Shown here: piece after piece, positions 25,331 through 38,942 of the stretch
Numbering within the stretch: the stretch's first letter is position 1
How the letters are laid out: every line of letters starts with the position of its first letter
Assembly (NCBI GenBank): GCA_036417435.1
Contig: CM070901.1
Location: forward strand, 67,436,501-67,500,500
DNA from: Inia geoffrensis
Lineage: Eukaryota; Chordata; Mammalia; Artiodactyla; Iniidae
Length of the DNA: 64,000 nt
Direction of reading: 5' to 3'
Notes under the pieces: generated by a model
Seen by the model: the letters and a program-made list of their open reading frames with translations, nothing else
Database searches by the model: none
Told to the model about the DNA's origin: nothing
Position numbers and translations under genes: made by a program

Positions 25331-27090
25331 ATCTAATTTTTCATAAAGCCCATTTTACCAGCTGTGTGGAATTCTCTACTGGCAATTATCTCTTCCTGCC
25401 CCCTTTCTTGCTCTTCCCCTGTATAACAAGGGATGAAAGTCTGAAAACTATATTACCCAAACTTTTTTGCTACCAGGGTCTAGACATAATTTAGCTTCTA
25501 CTAATAATATATACTTGCACCAGATTTGGAAAGCAGAAGAGAAACAGAGTCCATTTTTCCTCCAGCCATGGAGGCAGCTAACATGTAGGCTTTGGCAGAC
25601 TGGACACTGTATTCCAACGTCAGTAAACAGCTCTGGGACTCTGAGGTAACTGTGACATTAGTAATGAAGTACTAACAACCAATAAAGATGCCATACAAGG
25701 TGAACAAAAAGTGCCGGAGAGGCCCAGAGAAACACATACTGGATAATCATGGAATCTCAAATGTCAGAGATTAAGCTCCTTTAGACTAACCCTCATTATT
25801 TTATAGTTGAAAACAGTCCCTTAATGGTTAAAAGTCCATGTTTCTCAATATACTTTTAATGTACTTAGGAACCTATCATGTGCTGCTTCCAATTAGCCTC
25901 CAAATAATCAAAGAGCTTAGGAGTTTCCATTAGTAGATAAACAGGTAAACCTGGTGGAAACATATCCCATCCCAAAATAAAGCCTCTTCCTTGTTTCTTA
26001 CAGCTACTCCATTTCTCTGTTTCCATTAATGGGGATCATCCTGAAATAATTTTCTCTATTTCCTCATTTTATTTTTACTTCCTGAACCCACATCGCTCAG
26101 ACTTTTGTCATCACCACTCCAATGAGACAACCTTCATCTTAATCAACATCTCTTAACCTCTGTAACAGTAAATCACATCCTCTTCCTTAAAAACTTTCTT
26201 TGCTTGGGTTTTTGGATACAACTATCCTACATTTTTTCCTATTCTACTGGCCAGCCACTCTTCTTCCTTCTCCAGTGCTGATTTTTCCTTTTAGCCTCTA
26301 ATGTTGAAGTTGTTCCAGGGTTCAGTTCCTTACCTCTTTTCTCTTTTTACCTTCTCTCTAGGTGATATCATCCCAAATTAAACTTCCAGTTTCAACCTCT
26401 CCCCTATACTCCAGACCTGGATATCTGAGTGGCCACCTGACTTCTCCACTTGAATGTCTAATAGCCATCTCAAACTTAATATATCTAAAACTCTTTTTTC
26501 TTGCCTCCAACTCCTCCTTCCCTACTCTCAGTCTCAGTAAATGGCATCATCATTCATCCAGTAGCTATAGCACAGGAATTATCAGTTTCCTTTTTATTTT
26601 ACAATAGTAATTTCTATCATCTATACTTTCAAAATATATTTGGCATTCAAGTACTTTCCTCCACCTTCAAATCTACCACTCTAGTATGGGCCACAATGAT
26701 CTCTCACCTAGACTACTGAAATGGCTTAACTGGTCTCCCTACATCCACTCATGTTCCCTGCTGTGGTCTACTCGGGGTAGCAGTTAGAGCAATCTTTTAA
26801 AAATATAAATCAGATCAAGCCACAGCCTTGCTCAAACCTCTCAATGCTGTCCTCTTGCACCAAGGATGAAAACCAAATTTCTCACCGTTGCATATGAGAT
26901 TTGATATGATTTAGCCTCCTCTGTCTTTCTGACATCATCTTTGGCTACTCTCCCCTTAGTCGTTGTAATCCAGCCTTACTCAACTTCTTGATGTTCCTCA
27001 AATATGCAAACTGTTTCCTCCTGAGGGTCTCTATACTTTCTATTCCCTTGGTCTAAAAGCTGTTTCTCCAGATTTTCTCCTAGACCTTTA

Positions 27091-27303
27091 CTTTTTTTTT
27101 TTTTTTTTTTGCAGTACGCGGCCCTCTCACTGTTGTGGCCTCTCCCGTTGCGGAGCAACAGGCTCCGGACGCGCAGGCTCAGCGGCCATGGCTCACGGGG
27201 GCAGCCGCTCCACAGCATGTGGGATCTTCCCGGACTGGGGCACGAACCCGTGTCCCCTGCATCAGCAGGTGGACTCTCAACCACTGCGCCACCAGGGAAG
27301 CCC
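27091..27303 (-). mobile_element. CHR-type SINE, minus strand
   Basis: Poly-T at the left, then gcagtacgcggccctctcac, ending caccagggaagccc. The flanks tagaccttta at 27081-27090 and 27304-27313 are a target-site duplication. Confidence 0.94.
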
Positions 27304-27842
27304 TAGACCTTTACATTTTGTCCTTCATTTTCTGCCTATGGCAAAAGCTATGTTCTCACCAAACCCCTTCTTCATCCCAAGCACATAGGAAGACTATATT
27401 TGCCTAACCTTCTGCAAGGGAAGCTGGGAAAAGTGACAGAGTTTTAGTCAACTGAACACTGACTAAAGTGCAGGCCTGATCCCTAAAACACGCTGCATTA
27501 TCTTCCAAACTTTCTTCCCCAACACCCAAAGCTAAAAGCAAAGGATTTCAAGTTGCTGGGCTACAATGTAGAAGAACCTGGATTCCTTAGTCACTGCTTG
27601 GAGGAAACCCATTCTAGAGAGCTACCTCAAACTCTGGGCGAGAAATAAATTTTTATTCCATTAAAGTACTGAGATTATGAGGCTAAATGTTATAACAGCT
27701 GGTAATAACTACCTTGACAATACCTTACTCAAGTGGCATCTCTTTAGAGAAGGATTCTCTAACCACCCAATCTAAAATAGCCACTCACCTCTCAATTCGA
27801 ACTCTAACTTCCAACCCTGCTTTTTCTTTAGAGAACTTCCAA

Positions 27843-28160
27843 TTTTTAGTATATTTATTTATTTACTTGTTTATTTATTTTTTAATTTAATTTTTTCCCT
27901 CATGATGAGAACTTTAAAGATCTACTCTCTTGGCAACTTTCAAATATACATTACAGTATTATTAACTACGGTTATCATGCAGTAAACTACATCCTCATGA
28001 CTTCTTTGTTTCATAACTGGAGGTCTGTACCCTCCACCCACCACCTCTGGCAACCACAATCTGTTCTTTGTATCCATGAGTTTGTTGGGGTTTTTTTAAG
28101 ATTCCACATGTAAATGAGATCATATGGAATTTGTCTTTTTTTGTATGACTATTTCACTTC
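27843..28160 (-). mobile_element. L1 3' fragment inside L2
   Basis: Contains ctctggcaaccacaatctgt and gtaaatgagatcatatggaa, reverse-complement L1 3' region text. L2 sequence continues on both sides. Confidence 0.7.
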
Positions 28161-28338
28161 ACGTGTTTATTGTTTATCTTTCCCATTAGAATGTAAGTTC
28201 CATGAAGGCAGGGATTTTATCATACCCTTTACTGTATTCCCAGGGTCTAGAACAGTACCTGGCTCATTATTACTACCACAGGTAACTTTTGCTGGGAGCT
28301 TGCAATGTGTCAATCTAAGTGCTTCAGAAGTAGTAATA

Positions 28339-28550
28339 GGGCTTCCCTGGTGGCGCAGTGGTTGAGTCCGCCTGCCGATGCAGGGGACATGGGTTCGTGC
28401 CCCAGTCTGGGAAGATCCCACATGACGCGGAGCGGCTGGGCCAGTGAGCCATGGCCGCTGAGCCTGCGCGTCCGGAGCCTGTGCTCCGCAACGGGAGAGG
28501 CCACAACAGTGAGAGGCCCACGTACCGCAAAAAAAAAAGAAAAAAAAAAA
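28339..28550 (+). mobile_element. CHR-type SINE
   Basis: Full copy with an A-rich tail. The flanks agaagtagtaata at 28326-28338 and 28551-28563 are identical. Confidence 0.95.
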
Positions 28551-29041
28551 AGAAGTAGTAATAAATAGTTGAATGACAGAAAGACTATAAATGGTGTTTT
28601 GTGGTAAACAATATTAAGACAGAAGCCCAATTTAAGAGCTGTCATTAACCTGTAGTGCTACAAGTCTAAGTACAAAAATGCCCTCCATGGAGATGTGCCT
28701 TCACTTCCAAGCTGTCCTACATTTGAAAAGCTCTAAGAACAGAGGAGATAAACAGTATCATTTATTAAATTATTTGTGCCAAAAACATGTCATACAGATG
28801 TCCATGCACAGAACCCCTGGCTTGAAAGCAAATTTGCGGGTAAGAGCAGGAAACAGCACTATGTCTGAGCAGGAAATACTAGTGTTATAAAACCTAAATG
28901 AGTGCTGTGAAACCTGGGAGGAGGGCTTCAATGGCAGTGACACCTGCTTCAGTAGCAGCAGGAAGTAGTGGGAAGTGGCTAAAGTTCAAGCTTCCCAAAT
29001 GTTCCAAAGAAGAGAGCAACACATCTGCAGGAAGCCTTCTA

Positions 29042-29203
<162 letters not shown>

Positions 29204-29669
29204 TTAAACATATTTCATAGAAACAGATATCTCACCTTTGGTTGGAAATGAATTTAATCATATTCTGAGGTTCTAAAGAGCATTCCAAGGGCCTAATGGT
29301 TCAATATTCTTTTTTGATTTGAGAAAGCTAAGACACTTAATGTTAAGTTGTTTTTAATGACATGCATTTTTATATGGTAGCCTCCTCAATCATGAGTTCA
29401 AAATTCAAAGAAAATTAGAGCTAAATACCTGGCAAACATCAATATTGGATGCAAAGGTTTTTCCACAAAATAGTATTTCCTGTTTCTGCTCTTGGACTAT
29501 GTACACACAAATACTGGAGACACTGGAGAGCACAAAACAAGTCATAGGACTCCTAACAACAAATGGATTCATTAAAGCCTTTGAAAATCATGCTTTTTTG
29601 GGGAGTAGAAAAAGAATGAATCAACTGCTCAGGAGGAGAAATTTCACGGTACTATAATCTAAATTTTCC

Positions 29670-29700
29670 AACACTGGAAATTAAAAAAAAAAAAAAAAAA
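29670..29700 (+). repeat. Poly-A tract
   Basis: An A-rich run of about 20 bases with no recognisable element before it. Confidence 0.7.
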
Positions 29701-30270
29701 GGCCAGTTCAAATATAACTTCCCTTTATTTTGCTTACTCTTTAGAGCAGTTGTGAAGATGTCAGACTATGCTTACTTAACTATAGTTGATTAATACGTAT
29801 CACAAAAAAACTGAAGCAGTTTTTGAGGTTCAAAGATAGGATCCAAAATCACAGGAAAAAATTCAAGGGAAAAGTAGATAGAGAAAAGTACACTAATGTG
29901 AAAGTGACTCCAGAATCACATATTTTCAAATTATTATCTTCCTAATTTGAAGAAAAAGGTACTTTCCACTATGAATGTTACCACTGCAAGTCTAACACTT
30001 ACCTTGAATTTTTATATTAATATTATTCTTCAGTTTTCAAATAAGACATATTTAAGTATACAACCCCAATACCATCACATGAAATAGACCCATCAACATC
30101 TCTATCAGGTTAGTGGGGAAACTGGACAACAACTGATATGCCTATGGTTATTCAATAAATAATTCACAGTTTTCTCAACCACTTGGTTAATCTGAACAAA
30201 TACTTTTCTAGGTTCCAAAGCTAAACACAGGAACCCACTCAGATATATCTGCAACAACTGAAAACACTCA

Positions 30271-30429
<159 letters not shown>

Positions 30430-30494
30430 CTAAGAAGGAGATTGCTATAAGAAAGTCATTGCTAGTATTAAGTTTTCATGTAAATAAAAATATT

Positions 30495-30582
30495 ATATAA
30501 ACAACGAAGTACTACTGTATAGCACAGAGAACTATAGTCAATATCCTATGATAAACCATAAGGGAAAAGAATATGAAAAACA

Positions 30583-30631
<49 letters not shown>

Positions 30632-30705
30632 CATATAAAATGGAATCACTCTGCTGTATGGCAGAAATTAACACATTGTAAATCAACTATACTTCAACAA
30701 AAAAA
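30495..30705 (+). mobile_element. Old L1 3' end carrying a (TG)n repeat
   Basis: Text tactgtatagcacagagaac and gtaaatcaactatacttcaa marks an old L1 3' end. A (TG)n tract occupies 30584-30628. Confidence 0.75.
30584..30628 (+). repeat. (TG)n microsatellite
   Basis: About 22 perfect TG units between an ATF6 exon and the next upstream intron repeats. Confidence 0.95.
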
Positions 30706-30824
30706 GTTTTTAATATTGTAAATAGAACATACTGCAAGAAAGAAGTGAATGTAATTTAAAAAGGAGGGAAGTATAGACCACACAGTACAAATTTCATTTT
30801 CCAATTTTCTACAGAGATTATCAT

Positions 30825-31130
30825 GGTAGTTCACATTTATTGCTCAATTATTATGTACCCGAAACTAGGGATACAATGATAACACATGGCTCATATCTTC
30901 AATGAGCTCAAGGCATACACAGTGCTGCTGGAACAGAGGTGGTGACAAAGTAAGAGGGGAAATTGGGGGAAAGACCCACTGATGGATAGGAAAGACTTAT
31001 GATTGATAGGAAAGTATTATGTAACCAGGACTGAAGTTTTGTGGTCATTCTCAACTCTGTGATAACAGAACTGAATAGTCTCCTTAAAACAGTGTGTGTG
31101 GTAGGGGAAAGGGAAAGCATAAAATACTTG
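30825..31130 (-). mobile_element. L2 fragment
   Basis: Contains ttattatgtacccgaaacta and gatacaatgataacacatgg, then L2-like text on the minus strand. Diverged. Confidence 0.5.
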
Positions 31131-33782
31131 GTAGGAGAAAAGTAAAAGCCTTGAAAAGCTAAATATAAATTTTAGAATCTCTAATAAAACACCAGAGTGA
31201 CATTAACCAGTTATTCTATTAGCTTCAAAAAACAGACTTTCCTATTCATCACAGTGATCTATGTCATGCAAATTCATATCCAGGGTGTGATGTAGGGAGT
31301 AAAATCTGAGTTGAAAATTAGAATCTGAGCTGAGGGCATTATTGTTATTTATTCCCTTCAGTCGGCTATTTTAACCTTTCTCACTAAGAAATCTTAGCTC
31401 TATCTTGAATTTCTTTATGTACAATACTCTGGATTTAGAAAACTGGATATATTAAAATCTAAGAAGAAAAACTATAAACACAAAATTGGACATAGCTAGA
31501 TTTGTGCTTTTCATTAATTCAATCAACAAATATTTAGTGAATACCAACTGTGTGCCAGGTACTGTGCTAGGTGCTGGAAGTCCAATAGGGAACAAGGGAA
31601 ATGAAGTCTCCATCCTCAAAGACCTTAATGGAGAAGATGGACCAAATACAAGAAAACAAACACATAAAATAAATCCAAACTGTGGTAAGAGCTTTGAAAG
31701 AAATAAACACATGGTTGAAATAGAAAACCAACAACAATGCCTACTTTACATAAAATGGTGTGAAAAGGAGATGGTATTTAAGACAAGGCATAAAGGATGA
31801 GAGGAAGCCAGCCCTATAGAAACTGAGGTAAGAGAGCTCTAGACAGAGGTGGGACAAGGGAGGATTTAAGGAAGTTAAGGAAAACTACTCACCAGCTGAA
31901 GAGCTGCAAGCAAGTGAGGGAGGCACAAGATGAGGTTGGAAAGACAGAGACCAGATTATGATAAGGAATGACTAAATGTAATAAAAAGCCACAAAAGGGT
32001 GTTAAGTAGAGAAGTGATATATTTTAATTTACGTTTATGCCTTGCCATTGTTACCAAAAACAGTTTTGATAGAGGTAAAAGGGGAAGCTGGGAGACCAGT
32101 TAGCAGAGATCTATAGCAATCTGGCCAAGAGATGAAGATACTATGGACTAAGGTGGTGGCAATGAAGATGAAGAAGAATGAACCAATTCAAGATAATATT
32201 TGGAAAGAACATCAACAGCACTTGTTGAAAGGGAGGAACCAGGGTTTCTGGCTTGAGAAACAGAAATGAAGAAGCCTGTTGTAACCATTTTATCCTGGGT
32301 TGTCTGGTGGGCTAGTGGTGAAGCAGTCCTCTCAGAGATGAGGGAACACGGCGCTGCTCCCACGTGCATCGTAGTCTCTGTCAGTACAGTGTCTAAACCG
32401 CAAGGCTTGATTGACCCAGTTTCACTGTTTCCACCTGAGCTGATAAGGGCCTGCCTCCCTCAGGATCCTTGTGGAGCCATGTGGCTGACAGGGTCTTGGT
32501 GCTCCGGTCAGGTGTCAGGCCTGTACCTCTGACGTGGGAGAGCCGAGTTCAGGACATTGGTCCACAAGAGACCTCCCAGCTCCACGTAATTTCAAAAGGC
32601 AAAAGCTTTCCAAGAGATCTCCAACTCAACGCTAAGACCCAGCTCCACTCTACAACCAGCAAGCTAGAGTGCTGGACACCCTATGCCAAACAACTAGCAA
32701 GGCAGGAACACAACTCCACCCATTAGCAGAGAGGCTGCCTAAAATCATAATAAGATCACAGACACCCCAAAAAACACGACCAGACATGGTCTTGCCCACC
32801 AAAAAGACAAGATCCAGCCTCATGCACCAGAACACAGGCACTAGTCCCCTCCACCAGGAAGCCAACACAACACATTGAAAAAGAGCAGAAAAAGAAAGGG
32901 ACTGAGAAAATAGCTGAAGAGATTATAGTTGAAAACTTCCCTAAAATGGGAAAGGAAATAGTTAATCAAGTCCAGGAAGCACACAGAGTCCCATACAGGA
33001 TAAATCCAAGGAGAAACACTCTAAGACACATAATAACCAAACTATCAAAAATTAAATACAAAGGAAACATATTAAAAGCAGCAGGGAAAAAGAACAAATA
33101 ACATACAAGGGAATCCCCGTAAGATTAACAGCTGATCTTTCAGCAGAAACTCTGCAAGCCAGAAGGGAGTGGCAAGACATATTTAAAGTGATGAAAGGTA
33201 AAAACCTACAACAAAGACTACTCTACCCAGCAAGGATCTCATTCAGATTTGACAGAGAAATTAAAATCTTTACAGACAAGCAAAAGCTAAGAGAATTCAG
33301 GACCACCAAACCAGCTTTACAACAAATGCTAAAGGAACTTCTCTAGGCAGGAGACACAAGAGAAGGAAAAGACCTATAATAACAAACCCAAAACAATTAA
33401 GAAAATGCTAATAGGAACATACATACCGATGACTACCTTAAATGTAAATGGATTAAATGCTCCCACCAAAAGACACAGACTGGCTGAATGGATACAAAAA
33501 CAAGACCCGTATATATGGTGTCTACAAAGACAGATTTCAGACCTAGGGACACATACAGACTGAAAGTGAGGGGATGGAAAAAGATATTCCAGGCAAATGG
33601 AAATCAAAAGAAAGCTGAAGTAACAATTCTCCTATCAGACAAAATAGACTTTAAAACAAAGACTATTACAAGAGACAAAGAAGGACACTACATAATGATC
33701 AAGGGATCAATCCAAGAAGAAGATATAACAATTGTAAATATTTATGTACCCAACAAAGAAGCACCTCAATACATAAGGCAAT

Positions 33783-34436
33783 GAGAAAACCATAATTCAA
33801 AAAGAGTCATGTACCACAATGTTCACTGTAGCTCTATTTACAACAGCCAGGACATGGAAGCAACCTAAATGTCCATCGACAGATGAATGGATATAGAAGA
33901 TGTGGCAAATGTATACAATGGACTATTACTCAGCCATAAAAAGAAACGAAATTGAGTTATTTGTAGTGAGGTGGATGGACCTAGAGTCTGTCATACAAAG
34001 TGAAGTAAGTCAGAAAGAGAAGAACAAATACCGTATGATAACACATATACATGGAATGTAAATTTTTAAAAATGGTCATGAAGAACCTAGGGGAAGGATG
34101 GGAAAAAAGATGCAGACCTACTAGAGAATGGACTTGTGGACACAGGGAGTGGGAAGGGTAAGCTGGGACAAAGTGAAAGAGTGGCATGGACGTATATATA
34201 CTACCAAATGTAAAACCGATAGCTAGTGGGAAGCAGCCGCATAGCACAGGGAGATCAGCTCGGTGTTTTGTTACCACCTAGAGGGGTGGGATAGGGAGGG
34301 TGGGAGGGAGGGAGACGCAAGAGGGAAGAGATATGGGGATAAATGTATATGTATAGCTGATTCACTTTGTTATAAAGCAGAAACTAACACAGCATTGTAA
34401 AGCAATTATACTCCAATAAAGGTGTTAAAAGAAATA
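33783..34436 (+). mobile_element. Second L1 3' end inside the L1
   Basis: Begins gagaaaaccataattcaaaa, matching the ORF2 C-terminal region, and runs through a complete 3' UTR to ccaataaaggtgttaaaaga. It resumes in outer ORF2 at ggatcatacaccatgatcaa. About 1.3 kb of outer ORF2 is missing at the junction (estimate). Confidence 0.8.
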
Positions 34437-35084
34437 AAAGGATCATACACCATGATCAAGTGGGGTTATCCCAGGAATGCAAGGATTCTTTAATATACGC
34501 AAATCAATCAATGTGATAAACCATATTAACAAACTGAAGGAGAAAAACCATATGATCATCTCAATAGATGCAGAAAAAGCTTTCGACAAAATTCAACACC
34601 CATTTATGATAAAAACCCTCCAGAAAGTAGGCATAGAGGGAACTTTCCTCAACATAATAAAGGCCATATATGACAAACCCACAGCAAACATCATTCTCAA
34701 TGGTGAAAAACTGAAACCGTTTCCTGTAAGATCAGGAACAGGACAAGAGTGTCCACTCTCACCACTATTATTCAACATAGTTTTGGAAGTTTTAGCCACA
34801 GCAATCAGAAAAGAGAAAGAAATAAAAGGAATCCAAATCAGAAAAAAAGAAGTAAAGCTGTAACTCTTTGCAGATGACATGATACTATACATAGAAAATC
34901 CTAAAGATGCTACCCGAAGACTACTAGAGCTAGTCAATGAATTTGGTGAAGTACCAGGATACAAAATTAATGCACAGAAATCTCTGACATTCCTATACAC
35001 CAATGATGAAAAATCTGAAAGAGAAATTAAGAAAACACTCCCATTTACCACTGCAACAAAAAGAATAAAATACCTAGGAACAAA

Positions 35085-35126
35085 CCTACCTAAGGAGACA
35101 AAACACCTACCTAAGGAGACAAAACA
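35085..35126 (+). repeat. 21-base in-frame tandem duplication in L1 ORF2
   Basis: The unit cctacctaaggagacaaaac (plus a) occurs twice in a row and duplicates LPKETKH in the ORF2 frame. Confidence 0.9.
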
Positions 35127-37823
35127 CCAGAAAACTATAAGACACTGATGAAAGAAATTAAAGATGATACAAACAGATGGAGAGATATACCATGTTCTTG
35201 GATTGGAAGAATCAACGTTGTGAAAATGACTCTACTACCCAAAGCAATCTACAGATTCAATGCAATCCCTATCAAACTACCACTGGCATTTTTCACATAA
35301 CTAGAACAAAAAATTTCACAATTTGTATGGAAACACCAAAGACCCCGAATAGCCAAGGCAATCTTGAGAAAGAAAAATGGAGCTGGAGGAATCAGGCTCC
35401 CAGACTTCAGGCTATATACTACAGTAAAGGTACAGTAATCAAGACAATATGGTACTGGCACAAAAACAGAACGATAGATCAATGGAACAGGCTACAATGC
35501 CCAGAGATAAACCACACACATATGGTCACCTTATTTTTTATAAAGGAGGCAAGAATATACAATGGAGAAAAGGCAGTCTCTTCAATAAGTGGTGCTGGGA
35601 AAACTTGACAGCTACATGTAAAAGAATGAAATTAGAACACTCCCTAACACCATACACAAAAATAAGCTCAAAATGGATTAAAGACCTAAATGTAAGGCCA
35701 GAAACTATCAAACTTTTAGAGGAAAACACAGGCAGAACACTCTATGACATAAATCACAGCAAGATCCTTTTTGACCCACCTCCCAGAGAAATGGAAATAA
35801 AAACAAAAATAAACAGATGGGACCTAATGAAACTTCAAAGCTTTTGCACAGCAAAGGAAACCATAAACAAGACCAAAAGACAACCCTCAGAATGGGAGAA
35901 AATATTTGCAAATGAAGCAACTGACAAAGGATTAATCTCCAAAATTTACAAGCAGCTCATGCAGCTCAATAACAAAAAAACAAACAACCCAATCCAAAAA
36001 TGGGCAGAAGACCTAAATAGACATTTCTCCAAAGAAGATATGCAGACTGCCAACAAACACATGAAAGAATGCTCAACATCATTAATCATTAGAGAAATGC
36101 AAATCAAAACTACAATGAGATATCATCTCACACCAGTTAGAATGGCCATCATCAAAAATTCAGAAACAATAAATGCTGGAGAGGGTGTGGACAAAACGGA
36201 ACCCTCTTGCACTGCTGGTGGGAATGTGAATTGGTTCGGCCACTATGGAGAACAGTATGGAGGTTCCTTAAAAAACTAAAAATAGAACTACCATATGACC
36301 CAGCAATCCCACTACTGGGCATATACCCTGAGAAAACCAAAATTGAAAAAGAGGCATGTACCAAAATGTTCATCGCAGCTCTATTTACAATAGCCCGGAG
36401 ATGGAAACAACCTAAGTGCCCATCGTCAGATGAATGGATAAAGAAGATGTGGCACATGTACACAATGGAATATTACTCAGCGTTAAAAAGAAACGAAATT
36501 GAGCTATTTGTAATGAGGTGGATAGAACTCGAGTCTGTCATACAGAGTGAAGTAAGTCAGAAAGACAAAGACAAATACCGTATGCTAACACATATATATG
36601 GAATTTAAGAAAAAAAATGTTATGAAGAACCTAGGGGTAAGACAGGAATAAAGACACAGACCTACTGGAGAACGGACTTGAGGATATGGGGAGCGGGAGG
36701 GGTGAGCTATGAGAGGGCGAGGGAGGGGCATGGACATATATATACTAACAAACGTAAGGTAGATAGCTAATGGGAAGCAGCCGCTTGGCACAGGGATATC
36801 AGCTTGGTGCTTTGTGACCACCTAGAGGGGTGGGATAGGGAGGGTGGGAGGGAGGGAGACACAAGAGGGAAGAGATATGGGGATATAGGTATATGTATAG
36901 CTGATTCACTCTGTTATAAAGCAGAAACTAACACACCATTGTAAAGTAATTATACTCCAATAAAGATGTTAAAAAAATAGAAAAATAAAAAAGAAGCCTA
37001 TTGTAGACAAATGGGTGGAAACAGAATATGGAGAAGGACCTCGAGTTTCACTGTGCAGGTGTTAAGTTTGAAATGTTTAAAGAGAATTCAAGGAAACTAC
37101 TGGATATATGACTCTGGAGACTCAGAAGTCTGGACGGGAAACATAAATTCAAGAGTCATCGGGATATACAGAAATGGACTGTGCGCTAAATTATGGCAGA
37201 AAGAAGACAAAAAAGTTCTCAGTTCCAAGCCTTAAGATTTGGATAGCGGAGGAGCCTACAAAGATGAAACAGAGCCCATGAAAAAAGAGGAAACTAAAAA
37301 TGTAGCAATACAAAAGGAGAATGCTTCAAGGAGGAGTGATCTACACAGCCAAGTGCTGAGGAAAGATCAAGTAAGATGAAAACAAGTTTTCACTGAATTT
37401 GACAGTGCTGAATTCACTGGCCCCCTTGACAAAAATAATTTTGGCAGAGTGGAAAACTAACTTCAAGATAAAAGTCAGAGACTTCTATGTATGTCACATA
37501 CAAGGGGAAAAAAGCAACAGCTGAGGGTATATAGATGATTATTCCCTACAGGTTGCACCAGAAACATTCTTGATGTCCTTTCTTCTGCCTGTTAGGGTTA
37601 TTTGAAATAAAACAGAGATGGTGGTACATAAGTAATGACTGCACACACAAAAGGAAGTCAGCCTAAACTAGCTGCTGAGGGAGAAGAAAAAAAAACTCTG
37701 CCTTGCACTTGGTAAATTCTGAATGCTTATAAGAAAAGGCTGTTTCCCACATTTAAAAAAAAAAAAAAAAAACTGCCAAGAATAAAGATCTGTCACATAC
37801 TTGTTATTTTAAAAATCAGGCCT

Positions 37824-38032
37824 GGGGGCTTCCCTGGTGGCGCAGTGGTTGAGAGTCCGCCTGCCGATGCAGGGGACACGGGTTCATTCCCCGGTCCGGG
37901 AAGATCCCACGTGCCGCTGAGCGGCTGGGCCCGTGAGCCATGGCCGCTGAGCCTGCGCATCGGAGCCTGTGCTCCATAACGGGGGAGGCCACAGCAGTGA
38001 GAGGCCCGCGTACCGCAAAAAAAAAAAAAAAA
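37824..38032 (+). mobile_element. CHR-type SINE
   Basis: Full copy flanked by aaatcaggcct on the left (about 37814) and right (38034). Confidence 0.94.
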
Positions 38033-38331
38033 GAAATCAGGCCTAAAATACAAATGCTTAAGTCCATTAGAAACGTCTAAAACTACTATTGAAAATGTAA
38101 TTCTGATTTATAATTTTATTTCCATGTGATAAACTCTAGTAATGATTTCCGTACATCTGTGCTGACTGGCTTTGTTCTATCAGCCAAAAATATTCTTTGG
38201 AAAAGAAAAAAAAATCTGATAGGAAAAATACCAGGAAAGGGATTGGGTAGAGTTGAAGGGGAAAGAAAAGGGAGAACCTAAGCCAACATCCAATCTGGAG
38301 GCAATTAGATCCACACTAGTCCTGAGATGGT

Positions 38332-38373
38332 CAGGGTTCTAGGCTGCCTAGACCAGGGTTCTAGGCTGCCTGC
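38332..38373 (+). repeat. Short tandem duplication
   Basis: The segment agggttctaggctgcct occurs twice, separated by agacc. No mobile element is visible. Confidence 0.8.
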
Positions 38374-38731
38374 AAACCATTCCATACCAATAGAAAAAAT
38401 TTCAACAAATAAATCACTAAAGTGAAGGACAGTATTAAGGAGCTACAGTTAATGAGAATTCCTGGACTACAGGTTCTGGCTGATGCCTTACGTGTCGGGT
38501 GACTATCCTTTTCCCTTTATCTAAGACAGTCCTGATTTATGCCTGACGTCCTGACATAAATATTACTAGCACCACCTTTCATTCTTAGAAGTGCCTCAGT
38601 TTGGTTGACAAACTATATGGTCATATTACTTATATACCACACATTTCTAAGACTGAAAAAATAGATGCGGTTAATTATTAAATAAAAGGCAAATGCAATA
38701 TTATAAATTACAACATTAAGAATCTAATCCT

Positions 38732-38942
38732 GGGCTTCCCTGGTGGCACGGTGGTTGAGAGTCCGCCTGCCGATGCAGGGGACACAGGTTCGTGCCCCGG
38801 TCCGGGAAGATCCCACATGCCGCAGAGCGGCTGGGCCCGTGAGCCATGGCCGCGGAGCCTGCGCGTCCTGAGCCTGTGCTCCGCAACGGGAGAGGCCCCA
38901 ATGGTGAGAGGCCCGCATACCAAAAAAAAAAAAACAAAAACA
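38732..38942 (+). mobile_element. CHR-type SINE
   Basis: Full copy; flanks aagaatctaatcct and aagaatctactcct differ by one base, consistent with a target-site duplication. Confidence 0.93.

Larger units (their letters stand above)
25970..28310 (+). mobile_element. L2 stretch with nested insertions
   Basis: L2-like text runs through 25970-27090, 27304-27842 and 28160-28310, with the 3' motif agaatgtaagttccatgaag and then aacagtacctggctcatta. A SINE (27091) and an L1 fragment (27843) interrupt it. Diverged; subfamily not assigned. Confidence 0.65.
32283..36986 (+). mobile_element. Rearranged L1 with 5' UTR, deleted ORF1 and nested 3' segment
   Basis: Near-identical flanks agaagcctgttgta (about 32269-32282) and agaagcctattgta (about 36991-37004) mark the insertion. 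The order is 5' UTR, second half of ORF1 (32900-33345), ORF2 endonuclease (33411-33781), a foreign L1 3' end (33783-34432), then ORF2 reverse transcriptase to the 3' end. RT-domain residues LFADDMILY are present at about 34862, but a stop codon lies directly before them. Inactive. Confidence 0.88.
31508..37470 (-). mobile_element. L2 split by an L1 insertion
   Basis: Left part 31508-32282 starts caatcaacaaatatttagtg, a reverse-complement L2 3' end. Right part 36987-37470 continues with caggtgttaagtttgaaatg and agtcatcgggatatacagaa, which follow on in L2. The L1 at 32283-36986 separates them. Confidence 0.75.
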
